Below, one piece after another: positions 49,001 to 61,000 of a stretch of 64,000 nucleotides of DNA. The notes under the pieces are model-generated. The model had not been told where the DNA came from. It saw nothing but the letters and a program-made list of their open reading frames with translations, and did no database searches. Position 1 is the stretch's first letter. Every line of letters starts with the position of its first letter. The DNA comes from Amoebophrya sp. A120 (Eukaryota > Sar > Dinophyceae > Syndiniales > Amoebophryaceae), in NCBI GenBank assembly GCA_905178155.1, contig CAJINV010000007.1, positions 876,627 through 940,626 on the forward strand, written 5' to 3'. The translations under genes and the position numbers were made by a program.

Positions 49001-52000
49001 ACTCCTCTACTCGGAGAAGCTTTAGCTACCCCTTCCTTTCGGCAGCTTCTGTAGTTCCGAGCAGGGATTTCCACCTCCGTCGTGAGACATCAACTTGGCC
49101 TCGACTGGCGCAGCAAGAGGATCAAAGCGGGCCTCGTGCGGGCGGTGGTTTTCGCGGGTTGCTCCCGCCCGGCAGTGGAAGTACAAGTACACGTCGTGGC
49201 GCTGATACTGAGCGAGAAAATATGAAGCAACTATACCAGGACAGTGCCGAGAAGATGTTCCTTCTCAGTACCATTTACGAGGATGGGCAAACAACGACTC
49301 CAGCAGCTACCTCCTCGGCGGCTACCACGCAAAGAACAAGTAGCAGAATTTCCGATAGGGCCGCGTGGGACCACTATATTCCAGAAAGAATAAGAAGCAA
49401 CGCAGGAGCTGCAACTGGAGGAACAACTGCACAAGTAGTAGTCGCACCTCCGCGCCGCCGCCGGAAAAATAAAGGTGAAAATAACCTGGATAACTACAAC
49501 CACGAGGAACTACAACGAGTAAAGAACGCGAGAAGTAGTTTCTTATCGAGAGAAGAAGTTTTACTAGGTCACGGTAGAAGTGGAGCTGCTTCAACTTCTC
49601 CCTTTATCGACCCCCGCTACACCGAGCCGCTCGCGAACCTCGAGTCTGTCACGGGCATCCAGAACCTTCGCCACCGCATGGCGCTCTATTTCCATGGCAC
49701 CAGTGGCGACGCGCTGACGACCATTTTCCTCGCGATTGTGCTCTTTTTCGCTTGGGGAGTTTCTGTTTTCGGTATGCGAAGAAAAAAGTGTTACAGTTAC
49801 GCATTGTGTTGCGAAACAAGCAAGACAGGCAACCGCTGTCATGCAGGAAATGCTTGCCAGCCTCATTTCATTCGTGTTGTCCCTTTTAGTCTGCGCGTCA
49901 CAGGTTTGCTTTGGCATGTCGAGCAACTTTGTGATGCCGAAACTCCAATAAATGTGTAACTGTAGCACTTCTTTCGTGGGATATTCGGGGGAAAAGCTCT
50001 ACCGGATGGGGTGTTGCGCCGGGAGTTAAGGTATGGATTGCAAAAATGTCTGGGTCTGGAAAGATGCTAGGTTTGTCATGCACATTTTGCATGACTCATG
50101 ATGCCTGTAATGCATGACCTAGCGGCACAGATTTTCAGAGGGCTTCCTAATGCATATTCCGCATTAGAAATGCCCTCCCCGCGTAGCACAAACTGGACTC
50201 CGCTTGCTGGTCATGCAATACAGCTTTTTTTACCATCCAAAGACAGCATCACAAGTTGCAACCTTCCAGACCCAGACACTTTTGCATTTGATATAAGGCA
50301 CATCGAACTGAAGAAAAAGATGGGCGCGACGGTGAGAAGGGAGATGAAAATGCTGAAAAATGTTGAAAATCAAAATGAAAATAAGAACACTGGAGGTGAA
50401 AGAAAGGCGAACGAAGGCGACTCGGATGAAACTACAACATCCGGAGTAGAAGTAGACTCTGCGTCAGAACAAGCAAGCACTCCGTTCTTGCTCAATAACC
50501 GCCACGTGTCCTCCGGCAGGAGTTTGGTGTCTGCTTTCTCAGGACGAGGAGCCTCCAGCAAAGATAATTTCTACCACTATCACACGTAGGGACGGAGAAA
50601 GTGCCAAAATTCAACCCCCCCGGTGTCTGGCTAAAGCCAGCGGCAACGCTGGCTAAAGCCAGAGAAGGGAGATTTTCTTCCGCATCGATAGCAACTTCTG
50701 AACAAGGAAAATTACCCTAACCGATGCGCCGCAAACGCCAACGAAAAGGTCCAAGAACATGGAGTGGGCGGTGGGTTTGCTGCATTTTCAGGCGCTGGAA
50801 TTTTGCGGACTGCTTGCGTTTCTTGTCGTCTCGACATTCGCCCGCACATAGTGGGCACTAGGTTGAGACCCCCTGGTGGGTGGCGGTTCGGCGCAAAGGC
50901 CCGAGCCAGTTTGCCCCATGCGCGCTTCGCTTTTTCCCGGAGCGCCCATCTCCGCTTTGGGTGTAGACAGTGTCACTTCGGGAAGCTAGCCCGGCGGGCC
51001 TGCTCCGAGCAAGACAGGCCCGGCTGTGGATTTTTCAGTCAAGATCCCCGATGGCGCGGTCGCCTCTTCAAACCGGGAGGGCCCGCCGGCGGGAGGCGGC
51101 CATGCCCTCTCGGCGTGCGCGCCCCCTCTAACAAACTGAGTGGGCCCGCCGGATGCAAAAGGTTCGCCCGCGCGCCGGGCCGGGCGTAGAGCGGGCGCGG
51201 CTGGGGGGCCAGAAGGTATGAAAGAATGATTGGGAGTCGTGTCGGAGTGGTCGTGGGCGAGGCGTAGAATGACGCCCCGCGTAGGCGGAGTTCGTGTTTT
51301 CTCACTTTTTTTCGCGCTTCCCCCGCCGCTAGGCGCAGCCGGTCCCGGGAGGCATGCCATTCGGTGCAGGCCACGCTTCCCCAGGGAGGGGCCCCTGCCA
51401 CAAGAGTGCTGGGTCTGATTTTTGGAGACGAACGCGAAAAAATTGCGCACCCGCCCCAAAGCCTTGGCGCTGCGCTTTTTTCTTCGGAGAAGAAGGGGCG
51501 GGAAGAACCTCGAGGCGCAAAGCATAGCACGTTTGCGGAGCACGCGCCCGGCTTTTTGAGGCCGCACAATGGCCGCCCGGCCCTCCTGTTGCCCCGGCTC
51601 CGCGTTTCCCGACACCCCCGGCCCCCCTTCTGTGCCCCTCCAAAAACGCAGCGCCAGGACAGCGAAGCCCGGCCCGGCCGGCCGGGCCGGTTTTCTTTAG
51701 TTTTTGTTTTTGCCTGTGCCCGCCTTGTGTTCCGTTCCCCCCCGCAAAATATGTGGCGCGGAGCCGCGCATCCTCCGACAAAAAAAAATTTAAGAACCGC
51801 CCAAAAAGAGCGCAGCGGCGATTCCCCAGAGAAATGCGCCGGTTGCGCGCAAGTGCTGTGTGTGTTTGCCTCCCCTTGGGAGTTTCGTGTCCTGTTTTAT
51901 TCGGTGCGGGCCGCTTGTGTTTTTTCCGCCTGGCCTTCCTTGCTGCAGCTTCCTTCTGACTGCGATTTTTGGTGGCGCCCCCTGCTTGTTGGCCCCCCCC

Positions 52001-55000
52001 GGGCACCTTGGAGTTTAACAGAAGCGCGCCGCTTACTTTGCAGCCGCGCGCCCGGCTTTTATCTGGCTCTGTGGGTTTACCGCGGCGGGCCGAAGCCCAT
52101 TTGTGGCCCTCGTTCTATTTTGTCGCTTATGGCCGCCCCCTTTGGCTCCTGCCCAGTTCCCAACTCTCCGCCCAACCTGCCCGTAGCGCCCGCGCTTGGG
52201 CCCCTGCTCCTTGGTTGCCTCGGCGCCGTTCTTGTTGGAATTCCAAAACCCGCGGGAAGGTTTCGGCGAAGCAGTTCTTGGTTTTTTTGCAAGCCCGCGA
52301 CGCTCTTGCTCGGCGAGCAGGCAGCGTTTTGCCTCTGCTTCGTTCTGTTTTCCGGCGGCACAGGCGCCCGACTCCTTCGGCCGAGCCCCGCCGGGAAGGG
52401 CAGTCGGCTCGCCGCGGGCGGCGGCCCCCGCCCTCGGCGCTTTGTCGAGAGAACTGCCTGCCGGCCGCGGCCGCGCCCCCCGTCCGTGGCCCTTGCCTCC
52501 TTGGTTCCGCCCCTGGAACAAAAGGTCGGAGCGCGCTGAGTCGGGTTCTTCGGTTGCGTGAGAGAGTGGCGGCGTTGCATGGGGCGGTGGGCCTCCTACG
52601 CCATAGATGGGCTCGGGCCTTCAGGAGGTCGCCCTGCTGCACCCGCACCCATTGGTGCATCCACCCGAGGACAGCTTCGCTCGGGCGCCAGCTTGTTTGT
52701 GGCCGCCGGCCCCACCTCCGTCCCCTGTCAGATTTGCGCTGAACTTTTATACCTCCGGGCTCGGTCCCCCTTCCCCTGGCTTCTGGCTTTTAGCCCCCGG
52801 GGCGACTCCGGAAGCGGTCTGGGGCTCCGGAATCAATCTGGGGGCTAAAAGCCAGCCCTGGGGAGTTGGAAGCGCGGCCGCGGGGCGGGGGTGGTTGTCC
52901 GTCGGGCCGCGGGTTGTCGCGCCCCCTGTCTTGTGGTTGCCGGCCCACGCGCGGCGCGCCGCCCGCGCCGCTCCGGGGAAAGGCTGGGCGGCAGGGCGTA
53001 GTGGGTCTCGTGTGGTTTCCTCCCGGGTTGCCGCGCCCAAGCGGGGCAACGGGCAGGGCAAAACCGTGGCACCGGCCGGGGAAACCGGGGCTCGCCCGCG
53101 CGCTCCCCCGCGTCCTTTTTCTTTTGGCTTGGCGGCACAGGATGCCCAAGAAGTGGTCTAGTGCGCCGCGCGCCCCACAGGGTGCGTGGCATATGAATGG
53201 GAGCAGCAGCGATCTTGCATGTGGTTCGTCTTTTCTTTTTCAGCAACCCCCCCGCCCCGCGCGCGTAGCTGCCTAGAGGCTGCTGGCCCACCCGTCTTCC
53301 GGGCGGGCGGCGGCGTGGCGCTGGGAGTCTTCGAGGGGCCGGGGTGGCTCGTTCGGTCGCGCGGCTTTGGCGGCACCATCGGGCGGCCCGGACATCCCTG
53401 GCGCGTATTTGATGGGCCGCGTCGAAGGTGGCCGCCCGCCCGTGTTCCATTCCTGTGCGCCCCGTTTTTGTTTGCCGCGCCCGCCCTTCGCCCCCCTTGT
53501 GTTTAATTTCACCGACCCCGCCCCGCCGCCTGTTCCGAGGCCCCACTCTCCAACTTCTTGGCCCCGCCCTGCGCGCTCCGTTGAGGCGCGCGCCCGTGCT
53601 TTTTCGTGCCCCAACTCCCGGCAGAGCTATTTCGCCGGAGGAAGGGCGGCGCGCTTCGCTTTTTTTTTTTCGCCGAGGGGGGGGGGCGCGCTCCGCCGAA
53701 CAACCAAGAAGCCCGCCGGCGGCGCACGTAGGGCCGGCGGCGCACGGAGGGCCGCCGGCGCGGCGGGCGCGCGCGTGTGTTTGCGCGGGGGATGGGGGGG
53801 CGGTGGCGTAGGCCCGGCTCGCCTCCGCCCCTATCTTCAGCGGGGTTTGTTGCTGACTCGCTGGGATTGTGTTGTGCGCGCGGCAGCCTGCGCCCCCACC
53901 CTTGCCTGTTTCCTAACTCTGTTTTTTTTGCCCGGGCAGGCCCAAGGGAAAAAGCGAACGGCGGAGCCAGCACGCAAACAAGAAGGGCAGCGGACAAACA
54001 TAGGAAAGGCGGGGGGCTTGTCTGGTTTCCCCGCCTCCCTTTTCCCGGGGCGGGTCAATCTGTGTGTGGGGGTCGCAAAACCGGGCGACAAAAAATTGCA
54101 AAGGGCTGCAACGAGGCCCGGCAGAGAAACTAGCCGCGCCCTGCAGGGATATGGCCAAGCCCCCCAGGGGGCGCAATCGCGCCCGCGATGTGCGCGCGAC
54201 GCGATTCCCTCGCATTGTTTTGGAGCGGGCCCACTGCTTTGTTGTGGGTTTGTGGATATTGCGTGGCAAGATTGGCGCCCCCGCGACGCACTTTGTATGA
54301 AAAAGGAGAGAAGGCAGGGGCGCCGGCAGAAGTCAACACGCGGGAGCGCCTTGGCCAGGCTTGACAGCGCCGGCGATGTAATCCCGGGAAAAAGCGGAAA
54401 GGGGCAGGGGGGATTGGGGTGGGATATCGGGACTGCAGGGCGCGCGGGGCCCCATGGTGTGGCCTCCGTGAAAAGATGGGCGCGCCTTCTGTGGGCTTGC
54501 CGCGTTGGCTTGCGTGCGCAAATTTTTTTCGATTTTTTTGCAGAAGAGAAAAACCGGCAGCGCCCAATCGTCGGACCGGTTGCGCAATTTACGCAAACTA
54601 TTTCCCAGCGGGGCTCGATGCCGTTGGTGCCCTTTGGGGTTTTTTGGTATCAAGTTCGCCCATTCCCTTTTCGCGATTGCGTGCGGCCGTCTGCGGGGGC
54701 GCGCCCCATTTCCGCTGGGGCCCACGCGTTCAATTGTGGTCCGGCGAACTGCCGCCCCAATAGAAAAGCCACAAAGCTTCGGTGCGCCGCGTCTGTTTCG
54801 CGCGGGATCCTGTGATGGAGAAAATCACAGAGCGTCGCTTCGGACGGCTCTGTGACCACAAAAATTTTTCATCGGACAGGCCTTGCGATTATCAAAAAGC
54901 ATCCGGCCACTTGTGGTGGTGTTCTGGCTTTAGCCAGCGTCCTTGCTGGCTTTAGCCAGCATCCTCGCTGGCTTTAGCCAGAGGCCGGGGGGGTTGAATT

Positions 55001-58000
55001 TTGTCGATTCTCCCTTCATAATCACACGACGACGTCGACCTCCACTGCGACCCCCGGAGAGTACGGCGGACGACCTACTCCTACTACATCAGGTTCTAGA
55101 ACAAGAACTTCTCGCAGTGGCACTGCTCTCACTCCCACCTGGGGGAGTAGAAACAGCATCCGCAAAGCGCATTTACAACCGAACCTGCGACGGTTGGTCC
55201 CCGCCTCCGAGGGTGAAAAACAAGATCAGTCGCCCAGCAGCGTGGCCACATCATCTGCAGATTTCACGTACGCTTCTGGGATAGAGGAGGACGAAGATCA
55301 TGATGAAACTTCCAGCACCACCACTGGCTCAATGTCACAATTCCCAACCAGTGGCGAACCCGAAATCGCTTTGAGGCGCTGGAAAATCAAGACAGCCTCA
55401 GCTTCCTTGGATGGAGATGATAAAGTGCATCAAGACGGTACTAGTGGGATAACAGCTGAAAGAGACTATGACAAGCTAAACGGCAAAAAGCAGGAGTCAG
55501 ATTCAAATACTAATCCCGTCTCCGAAGCGAGCTACTCCGCGGAAAAGTTTTCCCATTTTGTCGTAGAAACCGGAATGGATTTCTTCATGAGCTGTGTTTG
55601 CGGATTATGCAATACAAACTTTCCGTAGCCCCCGTACATGTACAAAATGCATGACAAATTTCGCTAACTAGTTGCAGTGTCCAACCTCTCTTTGTCATGC
55701 TAAACTAGGATCGAAACCCAGTTTTGTCATGCAGCGACTGCATTTGTACGTGTGCGGGAAATTTACCGTGGATACGGATGTTTGAATTGCGGCGACCTGA
55801 AAACCTCCATGGCCTTCGGAAATTTTCAAGAAGCCGGAACCAGGTTAACCTTTGGCGACGCGGTCATCGGCATGATGCTGGCGCCCAGTAGCCACGAGAA
55901 CGACCCGATCTATCAAGCTAGTCGGAGAGATACAAAGCAGTTGGACGATCATGATCTCTTTCACGACAGGAAGTCGATATCAAAAACAACTACCGGTGGT
56001 CGCTCCCTCGTAGGCGCGCCAATCTTGGCGAAGATTAGACAGGACCAAGCTGCCTTGGAGGAATACAAACACGAGCCGGAACAAGTCATTTTCAACAGCA
56101 CCTCCGCCTCCGCTCGGGGTGACAGAATCGAGAATGGTAACAGCGAGGATCATGATGTTGATCAAGAAGAACTACAACAAGCAGCGGGTCGTGGCTCTTC
56201 AGCACGTATCCAACAACTAGTCCAAGACCCAGCCATCTACCTATCAAAATGAAAAATCCCCCCTCCCCATATCAAAACGAAGTTTCTGATGCTGGATTTG
56301 CGTACACAAATCAGTTTTGTCTTGCTAGCGAGGACTGCAGGCCCATAGCAAGCCTGAGTAGACAGGTTTTGGCCTAGGCGCTTAGCATGGCAGACGTCTA
56401 TGCTGCAGGGGCAACAGCATGACAGACCGCCTGTAGAATGTGGCGGAGCCTGTGGAGTTGCCTTCATGCAACACAGAGACGATTTGGGGTCACAAATCAG
56501 CAACACAAATTTCCAAAAACGTACCTGGTCAATATGGGGAGGGGGGATCTTTCCTCACAATACTACCTCTTCAGTGGCCAGAGCGAGCACGCGAGCACAA
56601 AAATGACCCCGAAGCAACAGGAGTACTACAAACATCTCTGGCAGTTTCTTGATGCCCACCAACAATACGCCTATAACGTGTACGGACCGACCGGCGCACT
56701 CGGATCCCAGTTAGGGGCCTGGCCGTCCTGGGGCTGCAGCGACTGTTTGCAGTTCTTTTGCACCTATACCTGCTTTGCGTGTTGCTTCCCGAAAGCGTAC
56801 ACGTACTCGAGGAGCACGGTGCAAACTTTGTGTTCTTGCTGTTTGCGGAACTACAAGCGGGCAGGTAGAACAAAAAAGGAGAATGCGGAAGATCAAACCA
56901 TCATCCACAACGACACGTGCTGCGGGGGAAACGCTTTACTTTGGACCGAGGCGAGACAAGCGCGGGATGTGCACGGAGCACAGAAGAACATGTCGTACGA
57001 CGCGCCGTCGGCCCGGGTCGCGGCGTTCTGTCGACGGCGGAAGCGGGGGGAGGAAATTGAAACTCCGGATTCACATAGTACTTCTAAAAAAATCCCCGAC
57101 TTCGACCTGATCTACGCTGATTTCGATAATTCTGGGTACAAGAAACCGGTGGCCGTGATCTGCGACCATCACGAGAAAACGTTCGTGATCGCATATCAAA
57201 TGCAAATAGGTCTGGGTCTGGAAAGTTGTGATGCAAGTCACTGAATAATAAGCACACTGTAATGCGCCGCCAAGCATGACAAGTTTTTTCATGGTTCTGT
57301 GTTGCGTATATTTCCGCATGAGAAGCTGCGCGCTTGCATGACAATCAAGAGGACCTCTTGATGGTTGCCACGCAATACAGATTCCAGAGTCATGCCAGAC
57401 TAGCATGACAAGTCTCGCAATTATCTCCCAGACCCAGACATGTTTGCAATCCATATCGCAATTCGCGGGACAATGTCCGGTGCGGACGTCGTCACAGATA
57501 TCGACGTGGAATTTGACTTGATCGACGAACTATCCTGTGCAAAAGTATCGTGCTCGTAGTAATTGCGTTTATGCATTACAAATCTCTTTCTCAAGGTCAA
57601 TTATCAGCATTACAAATTTAATTTGTAATGCTGCGCTAATTTGTAATGCAATTTCTATACTAGTAGTAGTACGATGCTTTTGCATTGCATACGAACAAAC
57701 CGACCCGACGACCGAGTATTTCCACGGGGGCTGCTTGCAGGCCGCAAACGCGGTTTTTGATGGTCTAATGGAGAACGGGGTGCTGCCGAGTGTGTATACT
57801 AACAAGAGGAATGATCCGCAGAAGAAGAATGATGATGGAACGAATCAAGAAACTCAGACCGACGACGACTTTTCCGATTCCGATTCCGCAACACAAAGTG
57901 GCACAGCTAGAAGTACTACATCTCGTTTGAAGAAGCGCAACTGGGTATTTGATTTCGACATGATTAACGGCTTCGTGAAAGTTACGGATAAAGAACGAAA

Positions 58001-61000
58001 GCACTTGACCTCTGATGGCGACAAGCATTACAGAATCGTTCTTTATGGAAGCCTCAGAATGGAAATCCTCAGAGTGGAAATGATTTGCGATGCATGAAAT
58101 GCGACACCAAAAAGACTGTATTGCAGAGAACGCAATGGACTCCGACTATTGTGCTTCTACGGGTTCAGAATTGGGCTGTTGATTAGCACGAGAGACGGGC
58201 ACCCCTTTGCCTAACTAGCATGACAGACACGTTTTGAGTGCCCGGGAAATTTGTCATGCGCCGACTAGAAATGGTGCTTCGACTGGAGTCGTTTTTTTGC
58301 ATCACAAATTATTTCCACTTTGAGGATTTCCATTCTGAGGCTGTCATATGAACGTCGGCCACAGTCTCGGGTCCGGGGTGGCGACCTGTCTCTCCTTATC
58401 AAATGTAAAAATGTCTGGGTCTGGAAGAATGGAAGGCTTGTCATGCTTGTCTGGCATGACCCATGATGCTTGTATTGCATGACCCAGCATCACAGATTTT
58501 TGGAAAGCTTCCTGATGCCATTTCCGCATGACAAATGCCCTCCTCGCGTAGCACAAATGTGGCTCCTCTTGCTGGTCATGCAATACACATTTTTTTAGAG
58601 TCCAAAGTTAGCATCACAAGTTCCAACTTTCCAGACCCAGACATTTTTACATTTGATACTCCTTTCTGATGCGCAGGCGCTATTACGAGAAGATGCGGGG
58701 GTTGAGGCTGGGTGGAGCAGAAGCTGTTAATATTTCTGGTGCGACGTCAAAATCTTCAAATGGACGACGAGCGGGTGTTGGACGATTTGTGGAAAAAAGA
58801 ACTATTTCTTCCCGCGAAACTGCCAATTCTTTCTCCTCCGAACGCTCCAGGCTCGCAGCGGAGTTGGCGAAAAAACGGGCCCAAAGGCTGGCGGCGCACA
58901 ACTATGCAAGAAATGGTGCTGGTGGTTCATCAAGATCTATTTCGAAGGGAAGAGACAGGGCCGAGGCAGTTCGAGGAAAGAACCTCAATCCGGAAGGCGG
59001 GAGCAGCAGCGGCCTTGTGAACGAAGACGGTCCTCTTGTTTCGACCAATTTTGAAATAGACGAAGAAGAAGTAGATTCTGTCGTGCCGCCCCTCCTCTCT
59101 ATTCATGCCGATCGTGCCCCGGATCCGGTGGCTCTAGGACATCAGCCCCTCACCCCCTCAACCGTGGCCCCCCGTTCTCCCGCGCACCACAGCTCTCCCG
59201 TCGTGGTCGCTAGTATTGATTTTCCGGCGGGCAGCGTACCTACGCCTACCAGTGAAGAGCGCGATTTGACAACTACTAGGATAGATAGCCGCGCACGCGC
59301 AGCAGTACCAACTCTGTCCGGGGGGACTTTCACGCTGAACACTTTCAGTCCCGAAGGAGAATCAGACGCACCCTATCTACCATCCGGTACTTCAGTAGGT
59401 CAGGACGAAACAAGCCAGGATCAGAAATCATTATCCCCATTGTTCCTCCAATCCCAGGCCAACCGGTTAAAATTGCAACGACAGCTGTCGGAGAGAGCTC
59501 TCCTGAGCCCGAAGTCACAATCTTCAGAACAAAACCAACCAACCACGACCCCGACTTCCATCTACTACGACACAATAGAGGAACACCAACCAATCCACAA
59601 ACCAGAGCCCGGCGGCATTTCCGCATCGGTCTACACGAAGCGCATGATGAAGCACTCGCAGATATGCTGAGCAAAAACGTCCCCACCCCGTAGTCAAGTT
59701 GGTAAATCTGCAACACAAAACTCCAACCTTTGGGAGGTATGCATGACAAGTTTCCATCTGCAGTGTAGTTCTGGTTTTTAGCAAGGACAGCCGCATCACA
59801 AAGATGCCTGCTTATGCTGTTTACCGCATTACAAATCCCAGAAAACGACTACAAATCCCTCTCATTCGGATGCGCATTACAGATCTTTCTGTAGATGCAA
59901 ATCTGCATAACAACTCTGGGGTGGGGATGTTTTTACATGGGATAGCAGACCTTGCTCCTCGGCCCGATGTCGGCGACGCTCTCGCCGAAATTAGCGGAGC
60001 TGTCCCGGGATTGGTGTTTAACCGTGGTGAACCACACCGACATCGTGCCGAGACTGCATGTTCAATCGCTGCTGAAAATCGGAGACCGGTTGACGAAAAC
60101 ATTGTGGAATTTCGGCGATAAAGTCACGAAGTTTCAGGTGATGCTCATTGATTCCTGGATCCGGAATAACAGGGACTCGAGACTACTCTGGTTCATCTCC
60201 CCGAGCACGAAGAAAATAGTGGACAAAATCCGGGGGTTAGAGTCGGGGAAACAAGTGAATTTCGATTTTTTACCGTCGCAGGAACTTTACAAAAAGAATC
60301 TGATCCGAACGTTCGCGGAGATGGAAATGGAGAAACGGATTGGGAAAATGAATCGTTCTGTTGTACCTGCTACTTCTGCCGCGCGGAACAAGAACAGAAG
60401 TTACTCTTCATGCTGTAGCTGCTTGTTCTGTGGGAGGACACCTGACGAGCACACGGACACCGTCGATTATCCTGCGGACAGTGATGTTTACCGAAAGCCG
60501 ATTGATTTCTTGATGTACGATTCCGAGACCGTTTCCTTTTCCAACCTGGCCCAAAGGATGCGGGTGGATTGCGCCACTCCCGGACAAGTGTTGCTCATCA
60601 CGCCGAGCTACGACGTTTCTGGGGCGGGATTGTACTACGCGCCGGAGGAAGTAGGGGAAGAGGAAGATCAAGATGATCAACAAGAACCTCTGGACATCAA
60701 CACGAAAAACAAACAGAAACGACCCATGAAAATCCCCTACCGCAAGCCGGGACTCGGGCCCCGCGCCTGGATAAAAACCGACGCGGATAAAATGCACAGG
60801 AAGTGCTGTTCTGGTGGTGGAGACAGAGATAAAAATGATTACGCCGAAGGCGGTGGCGAGATCGGGTACTACGCTGAAAATTATGACGTCGTCTGGTTTA
60901 CCAACATGGCTCTGGCTACCGGAAGTATTGCAGCAACAAGGAACAACTACAACAGTGGTCTGGGTCTGAGTATGAACTCACACCCGCAGACCCAGTCAAT

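Noticed and set aside
51364-54815. Long open frames of 391 and 482 codons in GC-rich DNA
   Set aside because: Frames of similar length overlap on both strands, have no recognisable motif, and lie inside the giant inverted-repeat element; at this GC content stop codons are rare by chance.
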